The notes: a model not told the origin generated them from the sequence alone. 64,000 nt of DNA from Salinispora mooreana (GCF_000379065.1 NZ_KB900614.1:1138107-1202106), one strand, 5' to 3'; shown: positions 18,401-31,220, counted from the first letter of the stretch. Translations and numbers: made by a program.

Positions 18401-18605
18401 GCGCTTTGGCCCGCGTGGCGTCGTACGCACCCTCGCCGACTGTGATCAGACGAACAGTCGCCAGCGCGATGACCGCGGCGACCGGCACGACCAGGATCAG
18501 CGCCAGCTTCGAGCGGATTCGCGCATTGCGGAGCTGAGGCAACCAGCGCCGCTTCGGCCGCTCAGTGCCGCCGCTTACGGGCAGGGTCGTCGGTCCGGTG
18601 CTCAC
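15471..18605 (-). CDS. cvnA: Nitrate-sensor-type histidine kinase of the conservon, CvnA
   Basis: 1044 residues. One N-terminal membrane segment (about 34-54) and a second near 340-360 enclose an all-helical extracytoplasmic region of the nitrate/nitrite-sensing type, followed by HAMP. The likely phosphoacceptor lies in ELDHLATRMRRNDENLLVL. The ATPase domain has N-box ELLDNATRFSPP and G-box EDRGLGLSDEQL. About 350 residues of Pro/Ala/Ser-rich, probably disordered tail follow, with three exact 18-residue repeats. GTG 18605 has GGAGG seven bases upstream; a longer frame from 18650 lacks one. The NIT-like domain and the adjacent nas genes suggest nitrogen sensing, which is inference. Confidence 0.87.
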   Translation of the reverse strand: MSTGPTTLPVSGGTERPKRRWLPQLRNARIRSKLALILVVPVAAVIALATVRLITVGEGAYDATRAKALTELSIDISALTQDLHAERMAAAAYIASPGEAKEAADAYNLRVRSTDDRVQAYREERDLFDELPATVSDRVVAIDGHLETLDAIRQQVLDRKQMAVAESALRYGVILADLVAYGDGLAQLPGDERLAESRRAVAAFARAKAAVAEEESVAYTALSASGFDEEQYSSFVATLTSRQEALLAFALAADPGQRSFVENTISGDAVTLSDTVAVDIARSVGQQSLMSAEEASAALGAVHDLMRWTETRLQAELLADTEQNRSDVLRQAFIEALLVLLTLIIAVTLAVVLARSLNHSLHRLREGALAVANHDLPEAVRRLQNMEAVDEGGVDEIVREIRAPIRLTNQDEVGQVAVAFNVVHREAVRVAAEQAALRTNVSAMFLNLARRSQTLVDRMIGELDAIERGEEDPKRLARLFELDHLATRMRRNDENLLVLAGADSAVPRREDALLVDVLRAAQSEVELYNRIEFGTVDTDVSVAAHVVNDVVRLVAELLDNATRFSPPNTTVVADGRRIRDYVLIQVEDRGLGLSDEQLDSLNRRLAEPQSVDVAAFRLMGLAVVSRLADRHGIRVELRRNVEGGIVAQVTLPTAAVVLPVGRGPAQLTRPRQQLAVEQGPATSVGFGEPVAVATSAAILPEQRQPEPAPWATPAVASVVPDQTGGVTGTDPSLSAAGGLGDAPTASYPLPQRKPSGESSVATAAFPTVAATPPSPVDPPPATPLGADSTLTGGLGADLAATASIAATPMSAPPAAPTPPPAEAPIFREMEAVWFRTHGNDATAIFTRPDFDQDPSETASFPAKPQLPTRVPGTTTTPPAATPASSYSAAPASAGPPPAASPMSVPPASPSASGPPAASPTSVPPASPSASGPPAASPTSVPPASPSASGPPAGGGDAWRTVADEGWSRASQAAEPTNGGTTRSGLPKRVPKAQLVPGGIEPRARERTRRTPDEVRGLLSAYHRGVQRGRAAGSDPNSTSSKETS
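15754..15915. repeat. Three tandem 54-bp repeats inside cvnA
   Basis: Three in-frame 54-base units start at 15754, 15808 and 15862 and are nearly identical; a diverged fourth unit follows, offset by three bases. On the minus strand each encodes 18 residues of the pattern AASPTSVPPASPSASGPP in the cytoplasmic linker-like tail of CvnA. Near-identity at the DNA level indicates recent duplication or slippage, so copy number may vary between strains. Confidence 0.92.
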
Positions 18606-19040
18606 GACATCGCCTCCGTCATTCCATCCACGCCTGAACCGCCGACCCATGTCTGGTCCAGCAGAAGAGAAACCATGCGCGGCACGGCCGCGATTTCATC
18701 AGACGGGACGGGATTTGGGAAGTCGAGCTGAAGCCGGAAAGGCCGGATGACGGCCAGCCGATGCCACAGTCCACGAATGCTGCCTATTCAACACCGCTCT
18801 GAACAGGCAATGTAGACGCGCATTGGTGTAGCAATGCTGCATGGTGACCAAGCGTAAACTTTACGTTACCCCAGCATGTGAGATCCTCGTCCCGAAACGC
18901 CTCTGCCGGGCCCGCTTGACCACAGGGCCCGACATTGGCAAGGTTTTCCAGGCTGCGCGCACACCGTACGGGAAAAGTGATCGATATCCCAGCGATAGCG
19001 AACGATCCGCTGGCTCCCGTGCCGTACCTGGAGGACAACG
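18606..19040. promoter_or_regulatory. Divergent intergenic region with three inverted repeats
   Basis: This 435-base gap separates cvnA (minus) from the binding-protein gene (plus) and is less GC-rich than its flanks. It holds three inverted repeats in 85 bases: TGCCTATTC/GAACAGGCA (18781-18809, one mismatch), GCATTG-n6-CAATGC (18820-18837) and the perfect palindrome CGTAAA-C-TTTACG (18853-18865). No clear -35/-10 pair was found. A small open frame on the minus strand (18784-19071) has no recognisable protein character. Confidence 0.5.
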
Positions 19041-20219
19041 TTGAGCCCCATCCGCTCCGCAACCGCGGCACTCACCTCGGCTGTACTGGCCGCCACGCTC
19101 ACCGCCTGCCAGCTCGGCACGGAGGAGCGAGACACCAGCCCGATCATCGTCGCCGCCGACCTCGAACTGTCCGGTCCCGGCGCACCACTGGGCAAGACCT
19201 ACCGACGGGCTCTCGAGCTCAAAGCCGAACAGCTCAACTCATCCGGCGCGCTGAACGGTCGGCAGATCGAGCTCCGGGTCAAGGACAACCGCTCCGATGT
19301 GAGCGAGTCCCTCCGCAACGTCACCGACTTCAGCACCGACCCTCAGGTCAGCGCGATCGTCATGGGCGGTTGTAACGAATGCGCGATGGGCGCGGTGGAG
19401 ACCGTCAACGGGCAGCAGGTGCCGATGGTGGCGCTGGCCGGCGCCGATGCCATCGCCACCCCGGCAACGGAACGCCGGTACGTGTTCAAGCTGGCTCCGA
19501 ACGCACCGGACAGCGCCGAAGCCCTCGCTGTCGAGCTTCGCCGCAACAAGATCGACGAGGTGGCGGTACTGCGTGGCGACGACGCCTACGGCAAGGAGGG
19601 GCTCGCAGTCCTCGAGGCCACGCTGGACAAGGCGGACATCGAGGTACAGGACGTGAAGACCGTCCGCGCCACCGACACCGACGTCTCCAGCCAGATCACC
19701 GCGCTGGCGGAGTACGAGCCCGAGGCACTGGTGCTCTGGGCCCCCGCCGAGCAGGCCGGCCTCGCCGCCGTCGCCGCACGGGAGGCCGACTTCGAGGGTG
19801 CGCTCTACTTCGATGCCTCGGCTGCGGGTGAGCTCTTCCTCGGTACGACGGCACAGGCCGCGGAGAACGCCACAATGGTCTTCACCCAGACCATGGTGAT
19901 CGACGACGTGATCGCCACCACCCCGGCGAAGGCGGCACGGCGACAGTGGTTCCAGGACTACACCGCCCGCTTCGGCGGGTACCACGGCTCGTCCTCATTC
20001 GCCGCGGATGCCCTCCAGCTCATCGCCGACGCCGCCATGCGCTCGGCCGGCAGCGCCGGCGAGCCCGACCGGGAGGGCATCCGGAACGTGCTGGAAACCT
20101 CACAGTTGGACGGTCTCTCCGGCCCGATCCGGCTGACTCCGGACAACCACTCCGGTCTCATGCCGCAGGCACTGACCACTCTGGTCGCGCGCAACGGCCG
20201 CTGGCATCTGGCCGGGTGA
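19041..20219 (+). CDS. Lipoprotein substrate-binding protein, branched-chain-amino-acid/amide type (Peripla_BP_6-like)
   Basis: 392 residues. A short signal peptide ends in the lipobox LTAC with Cys23 as the lipidated residue. Mature sequence matches type I periplasmic binding folds: ADLELSGPGAPLGKTYRRALEL, GGRQIELRVKDN-like NGRQIELRVKDN, IVMGGCNECAMGAVETVN, VAVLRGDDAYGKEGLAVLEA. No permease or ATPase gene accompanies it; the neighbour is the divergent conservon. It may serve as a sensor partner rather than a transporter component, which is inference. The TTG start at 19041 has GGAGG six bases upstream. Confidence 0.82.
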   Translation: MSPIRSATAALTSAVLAATLTACQLGTEERDTSPIIVAADLELSGPGAPLGKTYRRALELKAEQLNSSGALNGRQIELRVKDNRSDVSESLRNVTDFSTDPQVSAIVMGGCNECAMGAVETVNGQQVPMVALAGADAIATPATERRYVFKLAPNAPDSAEALAVELRRNKIDEVAVLRGDDAYGKEGLAVLEATLDKADIEVQDVKTVRATDTDVSSQITALAEYEPEALVLWAPAEQAGLAAVAAREADFEGALYFDASAAGELFLGTTAQAAENATMVFTQTMVIDDVIATTPAKAARRQWFQDYTARFGGYHGSSSFAADALQLIADAAMRSAGSAGEPDREGIRNVLETSQLDGLSGPIRLTPDNHSGLMPQALTTLVARNGRWHLAG

Positions 20220-20224
20220 CACCT

Positions 20225-20255
20225 CCGCCCGGCCCGGTCGCACCGGGCCGGGCGG
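20225..20255. terminator. Bidirectional terminator hairpin between convergent genes
   Basis: A 14-bp perfect stem (20225-20238 with 20242-20255) with a 3-base loop begins five bases after the binding-protein stop and lies 20 bases beyond the stop of the convergent permease gene. It can serve both strands. No U-tract is seen. Confidence 0.7.
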
Positions 20256-20274
20256 TCTGGTCACGCCGGCCGGG

Positions 20275-21123
20275 TCACCGAGCCGACGTGGTCGCGCGAA
20301 CCCACGGCAGGGCGAGCCGTTCGACGAGGTGAACCACGGAGTAGAGCCCGATGCTCATCGCGGCGATCAACACGATCGCCGCCCACGCCGTCGCCGTTTC
20401 CCCGATCCCGTTGTACTGCAGGATCTGATAGCCCAGGCCCGGCTGGTCCGAGTAGAACTCCCCGATCACCGCCCCGATGGCGGCCAGTGGCATTGCCACC
20501 TTGAGCCCGACGAAGACCTGCGGTAGCGCGGCCGGGAAGCGCACCTTTCGGAACGACTGCCACCAGGAGGCGTGCAGCGACCGCGCCAGTTCGGCCAGGT
20601 CCGCCGGGGTGGTGGTCAGACCAGTCGCGGTGGAGAGCACGATCGGGAAGAAGCAGAGCAGGAACACCATGGTCAGGACCGGCTTTGCGCCCCAGCCGAA
20701 CGACACCACGAGGAGCGGGCCAAGCGCGATCTTCGGCACCGCGTTGACGGCGACGAGCAGCGGCGCGAACATCCGCTCGAGGTGTCGAGACGCGGCTAGC
20801 GCAATCCCGATCAGCACCCCGGCGGCCGCCGAGAGTAGGAAGCCCACCACCGTCATCACGGTGGTGATCCCGAGCGCGGGGATGAGCACACCGCTCCGTT
20901 CGGCCATCGAGGCCGCGACGGCCTGCGGTGGCGGCAAGGCGGCCGGGTGCACGAGGCCGAACCCTGTGGTGACCAGCCACCAACAGGCCAGTGCGATCAC
21001 CAGTCCGAGTAACGGAAGCCCGGCGTCCCCCACTGGGATCGCGTGCCGTCGGCGGGCGGCCGGCGCGGGCGGGTTGACCACCCCTGCCGGCGGCCCCTCG
21101 GGGCGGGTCCGGGTCTCGGTCAC
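20275..21123 (-). CDS. ABC transporter permease (SsuC/TauC/ThiX type)
   Basis: 282 residues with about six membrane helices. The BPD_transp_1 EAA loop is visible as LARSLHASWWQSFRKVRFPAA followed by LPQVFVGLKVAMPLAAIGAVIGEF. This class moves nitrate, sulfonates, taurine or pyrimidine precursors; sequence alone does not choose. GTG 21123 has GGAGGGAGG directly upstream; an upstream start at 21192 would run through the intercistronic hairpin. It follows its binding-protein gene on the same strand; the ATPase is encoded divergently beyond that gene. Confidence 0.88.
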   Translation of the reverse strand: MTETRTRPEGPPAGVVNPPAPAARRRHAIPVGDAGLPLLGLVIALACWWLVTTGFGLVHPAALPPPQAVAASMAERSGVLIPALGITTVMTVVGFLLSAAAGVLIGIALAASRHLERMFAPLLVAVNAVPKIALGPLLVVSFGWGAKPVLTMVFLLCFFPIVLSTATGLTTTPADLAELARSLHASWWQSFRKVRFPAALPQVFVGLKVAMPLAAIGAVIGEFYSDQPGLGYQILQYNGIGETATAWAAIVLIAAMSIGLYSVVHLVERLALPWVRATTSAR

Positions 21124-21163
21124 AGCCTCCCTCCTTCCTGCCGGCTGCGGGCCGGCACACGGC

Positions 21164-21196
21164 GGGGGTGCGGACCGGGTTCCGGTCCGCACCCCC
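21164..21196. terminator. 15-bp perfect stem-loop between binding-protein and permease genes
   Basis: GGGGGTGCGGACCGG (21164-21178) pairs completely with CCGGTCCGCACCCCC (21182-21196) across a 3-base loop. In the minus-strand transcript it lies directly after the binding-protein stop and ahead of the permease. Such hairpins usually protect or partly terminate the message so that the binding protein is made in excess. Confidence 0.6.
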
Positions 21197-21209
21197 GAAC
21201 GGTGGTCGA

Positions 21210-22229
21210 TCAGGCCTTCGGTGTGAGGCTGAAGTCGATGACCTGGTCGGGCTCGAGCTCCTGCTTGAGCTGCCCCGCACCTCGCAGAATGGCGATGCTC
21301 TTCGCCACGCGGGCACTATCCAGTGTGCCCAGCGCCGCACCACTGTTGCTGGACCGGACGTAGCCGGCCATCAGCTCCAGCTCCGCCTGGGCGGACTCGA
21401 CGTTCGTCGATTCCACGTTCTTCTTCAACAGCTCGGCTGACTCCTGCGGGTTGTCCAATGCGTACTCCAGGCCCCTCAACAGGGCTTCGCTGAACCGCTT
21501 CACCATCTCCGGCTTTTCCTTGGCGATAGTCGTGGAGGTGATCAGCACGTTGCCGTAGAGGTCCTGCATGTACTCGCTGTACGGCAGCATGACCGCCTTC
21601 TTCTTGGCGATCGCCTCAATAGTCGGCTGGCCCACGACGAACTGCCCGATGCCGTCGACCGTGCCGGCGGCGAGGGTGCCCATCAGGTCCTGCGGCTGAC
21701 CGTTGACCCAGGTCACCTTGCTCGCGTCAACACCGGCCAACTCCGCGTACGTGGGGAAGAGGTTACGGACCACCGAGGTGGGGGAGTCCGCGATCTTCTT
21801 GCCCTCGAGGTCCTTCGGCGTGGCGATGTTCGTACCCTCGACGGTGGCGATGCCGGCCATGGTGCGCTGCTGGATTGCGGCGACGACGACGAAGTCCTTG
21901 GCCTCGCCGTTGCCGAACTGGAGCAGGCTACCGGTGAGGTCGACCGGCCCGAAGTCGGCCTGGCCGCCGGAGACCGTCTGAATGGTGCTGCCGGTGCCCT
22001 GCCCCGGCTTGATCTCGACATCAAAACCCGCGTCGCGGAAGAAACCCTTCTCCTTCGCCACCCAGGCGTAGGAGTCCCGGCCGAAGTTTCCGAAGGAAGT
22101 GAGGTAGGTGACCTTCTCCATCGCGCCGTCACCCCCCTCGGTGGATTCCGAGTCACTGCTACACGCCCCAACCATCGCCAGCGCGGCGGCCATCGTGGTC
22201 GCGGCGACCGCACGAGTCAGCCTTCTCAT
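21210..22229 (-). CDS. ABC transporter substrate-binding lipoprotein, NMT1/THI5-like (SsuA family)
   Basis: 339 residues. Signal peptide MRRLTRAVAATTMAAALAM ends at lipobox VGAC (Cys23). The mature part has the SsuA/NMT1 pattern: YAWVAKEKGFFRDAGFDVEI, GGQADFGPVDLTG, IATPKDLEGKKIADSP, DGIGQFVVGQPTIEAIAKKK. Proteins of this fold bind sulfonates, nitrate, aromatic acids or thiamine pyrimidine precursors. ATG 22229 has AAGG upstream; the longer in-frame start at 22427 would cross the divergent promoter region and is rejected. A thi operon 4 kb away makes a pyrimidine-precursor role possible but unproven. Confidence 0.86.
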   Translation of the reverse strand: MRRLTRAVAATTMAAALAMVGACSSDSESTEGGDGAMEKVTYLTSFGNFGRDSYAWVAKEKGFFRDAGFDVEIKPGQGTGSTIQTVSGGQADFGPVDLTGSLLQFGNGEAKDFVVVAAIQQRTMAGIATVEGTNIATPKDLEGKKIADSPTSVVRNLFPTYAELAGVDASKVTWVNGQPQDLMGTLAAGTVDGIGQFVVGQPTIEAIAKKKAVMLPYSEYMQDLYGNVLITSTTIAKEKPEMVKRFSEALLRGLEYALDNPQESAELLKKNVESTNVESAQAELELMAGYVRSSNSGAALGTLDSARVAKSIAILRGAGQLKQELEPDQVIDFSLTPKA

Positions 22230-22489
22230 CAGTGCACCTTGTCCTTTCCGACCGGGGCCGAGAGCCACCGGAGGGGTAGTCGGGTGGCGGCGGCCGAAGG
22301 GTGAAGCCGGCGCCACCATCGTGAGGGGACTTCTCGGGGGCACAGCGTACGAGAAAACCGCTGCCCTGCCGCCAGGTATGCCGGGTTGCGGAACGGACAC
22401 AACTATTCCCACCCCAGCCAGCATCATCGCCGTACCCGGCCGGTACCCTGTCCCTTGATCACTGACTGTCGACTCAGGAGGGCCCGCGG

Positions 22490-23266
22490 ATGATCCGGCT
22501 GTCCGGGGTATCCCGAATTTTCGATGGCCGCTCCGGCCTCGTCGAGGCCCTGCGCGGCATCGACCTTGACATCGCCGACGGTGAGTTCATCGCCGTGCTC
22601 GGCCGCTCCGGATGTGGCAAATCCACTCTGCTCCGACTCGTCGCTGGGCTACTCCCGGTTACCACCGGGGAGGTCACCGTCGCTGACGCACCGGTCACCC
22701 ATCCCCGACCGGATGTCGCGATGTTGTTCCAGCGACCGGCCCTGCTGCCCTGGCGCACGGTGCTCGACAACGTCCTCCTCCCCGCGGAGATCTTCGGCTG
22801 GAAGCGGGCCCAACACCGCGACCGGGCCCGGCAGCTGCTGGAGCTGACCGGCCTCGCCGGGTTCGAAAAGCGGCTGCCACACGAGCTCTCCGGCGGCATG
22901 CAACAGCGGGTCTCGCTCTGTCGCTCACTGATCGGCGAGCCCCGGGTGATGCTGATGGACGAGCCCTTCTCCGCACTTGATGCGCTCACCCGCGAGGAGC
23001 TCTCCGGTGAGCTACAACGGGTGCACATGGAGACATCGGCGACGGTCATCTTCGTCACCCACTCCATCGAGGAGGCGGTCCTGCTGGCCGACCGGGTGGT
23101 GGTGCTCAGCCCTCGCCCCGGCCGCATCCGTGACATCGTTGACGTCTCCATCCCCCGTCCGCGCACGCTCGGCCGCAACGCACATCTGGCCGATGTCGCC
23201 CGGGTCAGCGCCGACCTACACGAGCTGCTCGCGGAGCAGGACCCCGCACCGGTGGAGGTGCCCTGA
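22490..23266 (+). CDS. ABC transporter ATPase (SsuB/TauB type)
   Basis: 258 residues. Walker A GRSGCGKST, Q-loop LFQRPALLPWRTV, signature LSGGMQQRVSLCRSL, Walker B VMLMDEPFSALDALT and H-loop VTHSIEEAVLLADRV are all intact. The PALLPWRTV Q-loop is typical of nitrate/sulfonate/taurine importers. It heads a plus-strand operon with the oxidoreductase and cupin genes and is divergent from the matching binding-protein and permease genes. The ATG follows CAGGAGGG. Confidence 0.9.
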   Translation: MIRLSGVSRIFDGRSGLVEALRGIDLDIADGEFIAVLGRSGCGKSTLLRLVAGLLPVTTGEVTVADAPVTHPRPDVAMLFQRPALLPWRTVLDNVLLPAEIFGWKRAQHRDRARQLLELTGLAGFEKRLPHELSGGMQQRVSLCRSLIGEPRVMLMDEPFSALDALTREELSGELQRVHMETSATVIFVTHSIEEAVLLADRVVVLSPRPGRIRDIVDVSIPRPRTLGRNAHLADVARVSADLHELLAEQDPAPVEVP

Positions 23267-24216
23267 TGCGCGTTTCGGTGTTCACCGAGCCACACCGGGG
23301 CGCCAGCTACGACGACCAGCTCCGGTTCGCCCGCCACGCGGAGCGCTGCGGCTACGACGGCTTTCTCCGCGCCGACCACTACCGGGCGATGGGTGACGAC
23401 CCGGCGTTGCCCGGACCCACGGACGCCTGGCTGACGCTGGCCGCGCTGGCCCGCGAGACCAGCCGGATCCGGCTCGGCACGCTGGTCACGTCGGCCACCT
23501 TTCGGCTACCCGGTCCACTGGCCATCATGGTGGCGCAGGTTGACCAGATGAGCGGTGGCCGGGTCGACCTGGGTATCGGCGCCGGCTGGTACGAACGGGA
23601 GCACACCGCGTACGGGATCCCCTTCCCCAGCGTCAGCGATCGGTTTGACCGGCTGGCCGAACAGCTGGAGATCGTCACCGGCCTGTGGCGTACCCCTCCG
23701 GGGACCGCGTTCAGCTACACCGGAGAGCACTACCAACTCGTGGACGCGCCAGCATTGCCAAAGCCGGTCCAGCGCCCCGGTCCACCGGTGATCGTGGGTG
23801 GTCGTGGCGCGAAGCGTACCCCCGACCTGGCTGCCCGTTATGCCGACGAGTTCAACATGCCGTTCACCTCCATCGCGCAGACGGCGGCCGCGTACGAGCG
23901 GGTCCGCCAGGCGTGCGACGCCGCCGGTCGGGCCGAGTCCGGGCGGCAACCGTTGGCGCTCTCGGCGGGGATTGTGGTGGCCGTCGGCCGCACCGACGCC
24001 GAGGCAGGCCACCGGGCCGCGCCGCTGCACCGGCCCAGTGCCCTCCCCCCGGAGGATCCGGTCGTGGGCTCGCCCGCGCAGCTCGTCGAACGCATCGGCG
24101 AGTTCGCCGCGATCGGAGCGACCCGCGTCCACCTGCGCCTCATCGATCTCGCCGACCTCGACCACCTGGAGCTCATCGCCGCCGAGGTGCTCCCCCAACT
24201 GGATGGATCACAATGA
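23266..24216 (+). CDS. Luciferase-like (LLM class) flavin or F420-dependent oxidoreductase
   Basis: 316 residues with the bacterial-luciferase TIM-barrel pattern: ARHAERCGYDGFLRADHYRA, TSRIRLGTLVTSATFRLPG, VAQVDQMSGGRVDLGIGAGW, GIPFPSVSDRFDRLAEQLEI and PGPPVIVGGRGAKRTPDLAA. Actinobacterial members of this subgroup often use F420. It overlaps the ATPase stop by one base and the cupin start by four, so it belongs to the transporter unit and probably oxidises or reduces the imported compound. The substrate is unknown. Confidence 0.85.
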   Translation: MRVSVFTEPHRGASYDDQLRFARHAERCGYDGFLRADHYRAMGDDPALPGPTDAWLTLAALARETSRIRLGTLVTSATFRLPGPLAIMVAQVDQMSGGRVDLGIGAGWYEREHTAYGIPFPSVSDRFDRLAEQLEIVTGLWRTPPGTAFSYTGEHYQLVDAPALPKPVQRPGPPVIVGGRGAKRTPDLAARYADEFNMPFTSIAQTAAAYERVRQACDAAGRAESGRQPLALSAGIVVAVGRTDAEAGHRAAPLHRPSALPPEDPVVGSPAQLVERIGEFAAIGATRVHLRLIDLADLDHLELIAAEVLPQLDGSQ

Positions 24217-24515
24217 CCACAACCGACCTTGAGCTGGGCCCGGTGGGCCAGGAGATCGTCTTCGAGAACGACCGGGTACGAGTCTGGCACATCAGGCTGG
24301 CACCCGGTGAGCGGCAACCGCTGCATCGGCACGACCACCCGTATCTGGTGGTGGCGATCCAGGGCGCCAAGAACGTCGTGCAGACCATCGACGGCGAGCG
24401 GATCGACGCTGACGAGCCAACCGGCGGCGTCGTCTATCGGGATCCGGGAGCGGTGCACATGCTCACCAACACGGGCGACACGACCTACCTGGCCCGTCTG
24501 GTCGAGCTCAAGTAG
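24213..24515 (+). CDS. Small single-domain cupin protein
   Basis: A 100-residue cupin. Motif 1 has LAPGERQPLHRHDHPYLVV with three His as possible metal ligands. Motif 2 has GAVHMLTNTGDTTYLARLVEL, with one His. Small cupins of this kind act as isomerases, dioxygenases or decarboxylase helpers on small acids. Its ATG overlaps the oxidoreductase stop, and no RNA structure separates them, so it is the last gene of the ATPase-oxidoreductase-cupin operon. Activity is not predictable. Confidence 0.78.
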   Translation: MTTTDLELGPVGQEIVFENDRVRVWHIRLAPGERQPLHRHDHPYLVVAIQGAKNVVQTIDGERIDADEPTGGVVYRDPGAVHMLTNTGDTTYLARLVELK

Positions 24516-24594
24516 CCCCACCGCCGGGCGGGCTACCGCACCCACCCGGCGTGCCAGTGGCGCACGCGCGCACCAGGACCGTAACGTGCCCGGC

Positions 24595-25971
24595 ATGGCG
24601 TTTCGGACCATGGGCAAACTACTGCTCACGGCGCTCGGGGTAAGCCTGTTGGCCGGTGCCGGCCAACTCGGCATCGCCTTCGGATTCGGCATCGTGCGCT
24701 TCTCCGGCGCCTTCACCGGTGAGGGCGCCAACCAGTGGCCGGCGCAGCTCGCCTGGGTCGGCTGGTTTGCGGCGAACGCCGCGGTCACCGGTGCGGTCTG
24801 CGCCGAACGGCTGACGCGCCGGGCAGCCCCGCTGATCGGTGCCGGTCGGCAGGCCGTCGTGGCGGGTGCCGCCGCGCTCGGCGCCACCGTCGTCGCGCCA
24901 CTGGGCATGCAGTCCGCCCGCGCCGCCGACGTGGGCGCCGGGGATCCGGTCTGGGCCGTCGCCGCCGGCGCGCTCCTCGGCGCGGTGGTCGGCGCGGGCG
25001 CGGCGCTGGCCGTCCTGATGCGACCCCCACTACTCTGGAGCACGGCGTTCGTCGCCGGCCTGGTCTGGTTCCTCGCCCTGGCCTCGGTGGCCCCATCGTG
25101 GAACGACACCGGCCCACTTCGGGCAGTACGCCTCGGGGTGTGGGAACCCTCCTGGCTCGGTCCCGCCGTGGCACACCGCCTCTGCCTGCTAGGCCTTCCG
25201 GTGGCGGTGCTGCTGGCCGGAGCCTGTGCCGGTGGCCTCGCCCGTCGGCGCGGGGAGCCCACACCCGTCGGCGCGCTGACCGGGCTCCCCGGGCCGGTGC
25301 TGCTGGCCGGCGCGTACCTGACCGCGGGCCCCGGCACGGACGCAGACCAGTACCAGACCACGCCGTACTACGGCGCCCTGCTCGCGGTGGTCGCCGGCGG
25401 GTTCGGCTCGACCGCCGCCGCTATGCTGCGCTGGCCACTGATCGAACGCCCGGTCGAACGGGCCGCCACGATGCTGCGCTGGCCGCTGAGCACACGCCGG
25501 GTCGAGCACGTCGCCACGACCCCCGCAGCCGCAACCGAGGCGGCAGCCGACGCATCAGGCACCGAGCGGGTACCCAACCCGGAGCCGGCACCCGACACCA
25601 CGCCGACGGCCAGCCCCGAGCCGACGGCACTTCCCCCGACGCGCCCGGCTCCGGCCGCACCAACCACCGGCAACCCGGTACCGGCGGCCCGGCCCCGTCC
25701 GGTAGCGGACGAGGATGACCCGGGCACCGCTGCCGACCCGTTGGGGGACGGCGCAACGCCTCCCGCGTCACGCCGCCGAAGCCTGTTCAGACGCAGTCAC
25801 CTCCGGGCCGACGAGGCCGGGGAACCGACAGCGGAGGTCCAGCTACCAGTGCAGGATGAGGAGTTCGTTGACTGGGTCACGGGTCTGAGCAAGCCGGTGC
25901 CCAACAACGAACCCGATCCGGAACGCGCGCGCCGCTCGTTGCGCTCCATCGGTCGACACCACGCCGACTAA
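24595..25971 (+). CDS. Multi-spanning membrane protein with Pro/Ala-rich cytoplasmic tail, unknown function
   Basis: 458 residues. The first 300 contain roughly seven hydrophobic segments rich in Ala, Gly and Val (LLLTALGVSLLAGAG, AWVGWFAANAAVTGAV, AVVAGAAALGATVVAPLG and others). From about residue 305 the chain is Pro/Ala/Thr-rich and probably disordered, ending in a more ordered stretch EEFVDWVTGLSKPVPNNEPD. No enzyme or transporter family is recognised. Similar proteins are common in Micromonosporaceae. The start ATG 24595 lacks a clear ribosome-binding site; an ATG five codons later is possible. Confidence 0.7.
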   Translation: MAFRTMGKLLLTALGVSLLAGAGQLGIAFGFGIVRFSGAFTGEGANQWPAQLAWVGWFAANAAVTGAVCAERLTRRAAPLIGAGRQAVVAGAAALGATVVAPLGMQSARAADVGAGDPVWAVAAGALLGAVVGAGAALAVLMRPPLLWSTAFVAGLVWFLALASVAPSWNDTGPLRAVRLGVWEPSWLGPAVAHRLCLLGLPVAVLLAGACAGGLARRRGEPTPVGALTGLPGPVLLAGAYLTAGPGTDADQYQTTPYYGALLAVVAGGFGSTAAAMLRWPLIERPVERAATMLRWPLSTRRVEHVATTPAAATEAAADASGTERVPNPEPAPDTTPTASPEPTALPPTRPAPAAPTTGNPVPAARPRPVADEDDPGTAADPLGDGATPPASRRRSLFRRSHLRADEAGEPTAEVQLPVQDEEFVDWVTGLSKPVPNNEPDPERARRSLRSIGRHHAD

Positions 25972-26037
25972 CCCGGGCTGCCCCCGGGCCGCCCGCTCCG
26001 GCCGACCACCGATACCACGGTGCCCACCCGTGGCACC
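25972..26037. terminator. Hairpins between the membrane-protein gene and thiC (convergent)
   Basis: CCCGGG-CTGCC-CCCGGG (25972-25988) begins immediately after the plus-strand stop codon. A second small stem, GGTGCC/GGCACC (26019-26037), lies nearer thiC. Both could end the two convergent transcripts; neither has a U-tract. Confidence 0.45.
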
Positions 26038-26074
26038 CCGACCAACGGCCAGGGCGTCACGGGTGGATGGGAGA

Positions 26075-31216
<5,142 letters not shown>

Positions 31217-31220
<4 letters not shown>

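Noticed and set aside
18784..19071. 95-codon minus-strand frame in the cvnA-lipoprotein gap
   Set aside because: Overlaps the lipoprotein start and several inverted repeats; composition not protein-like.
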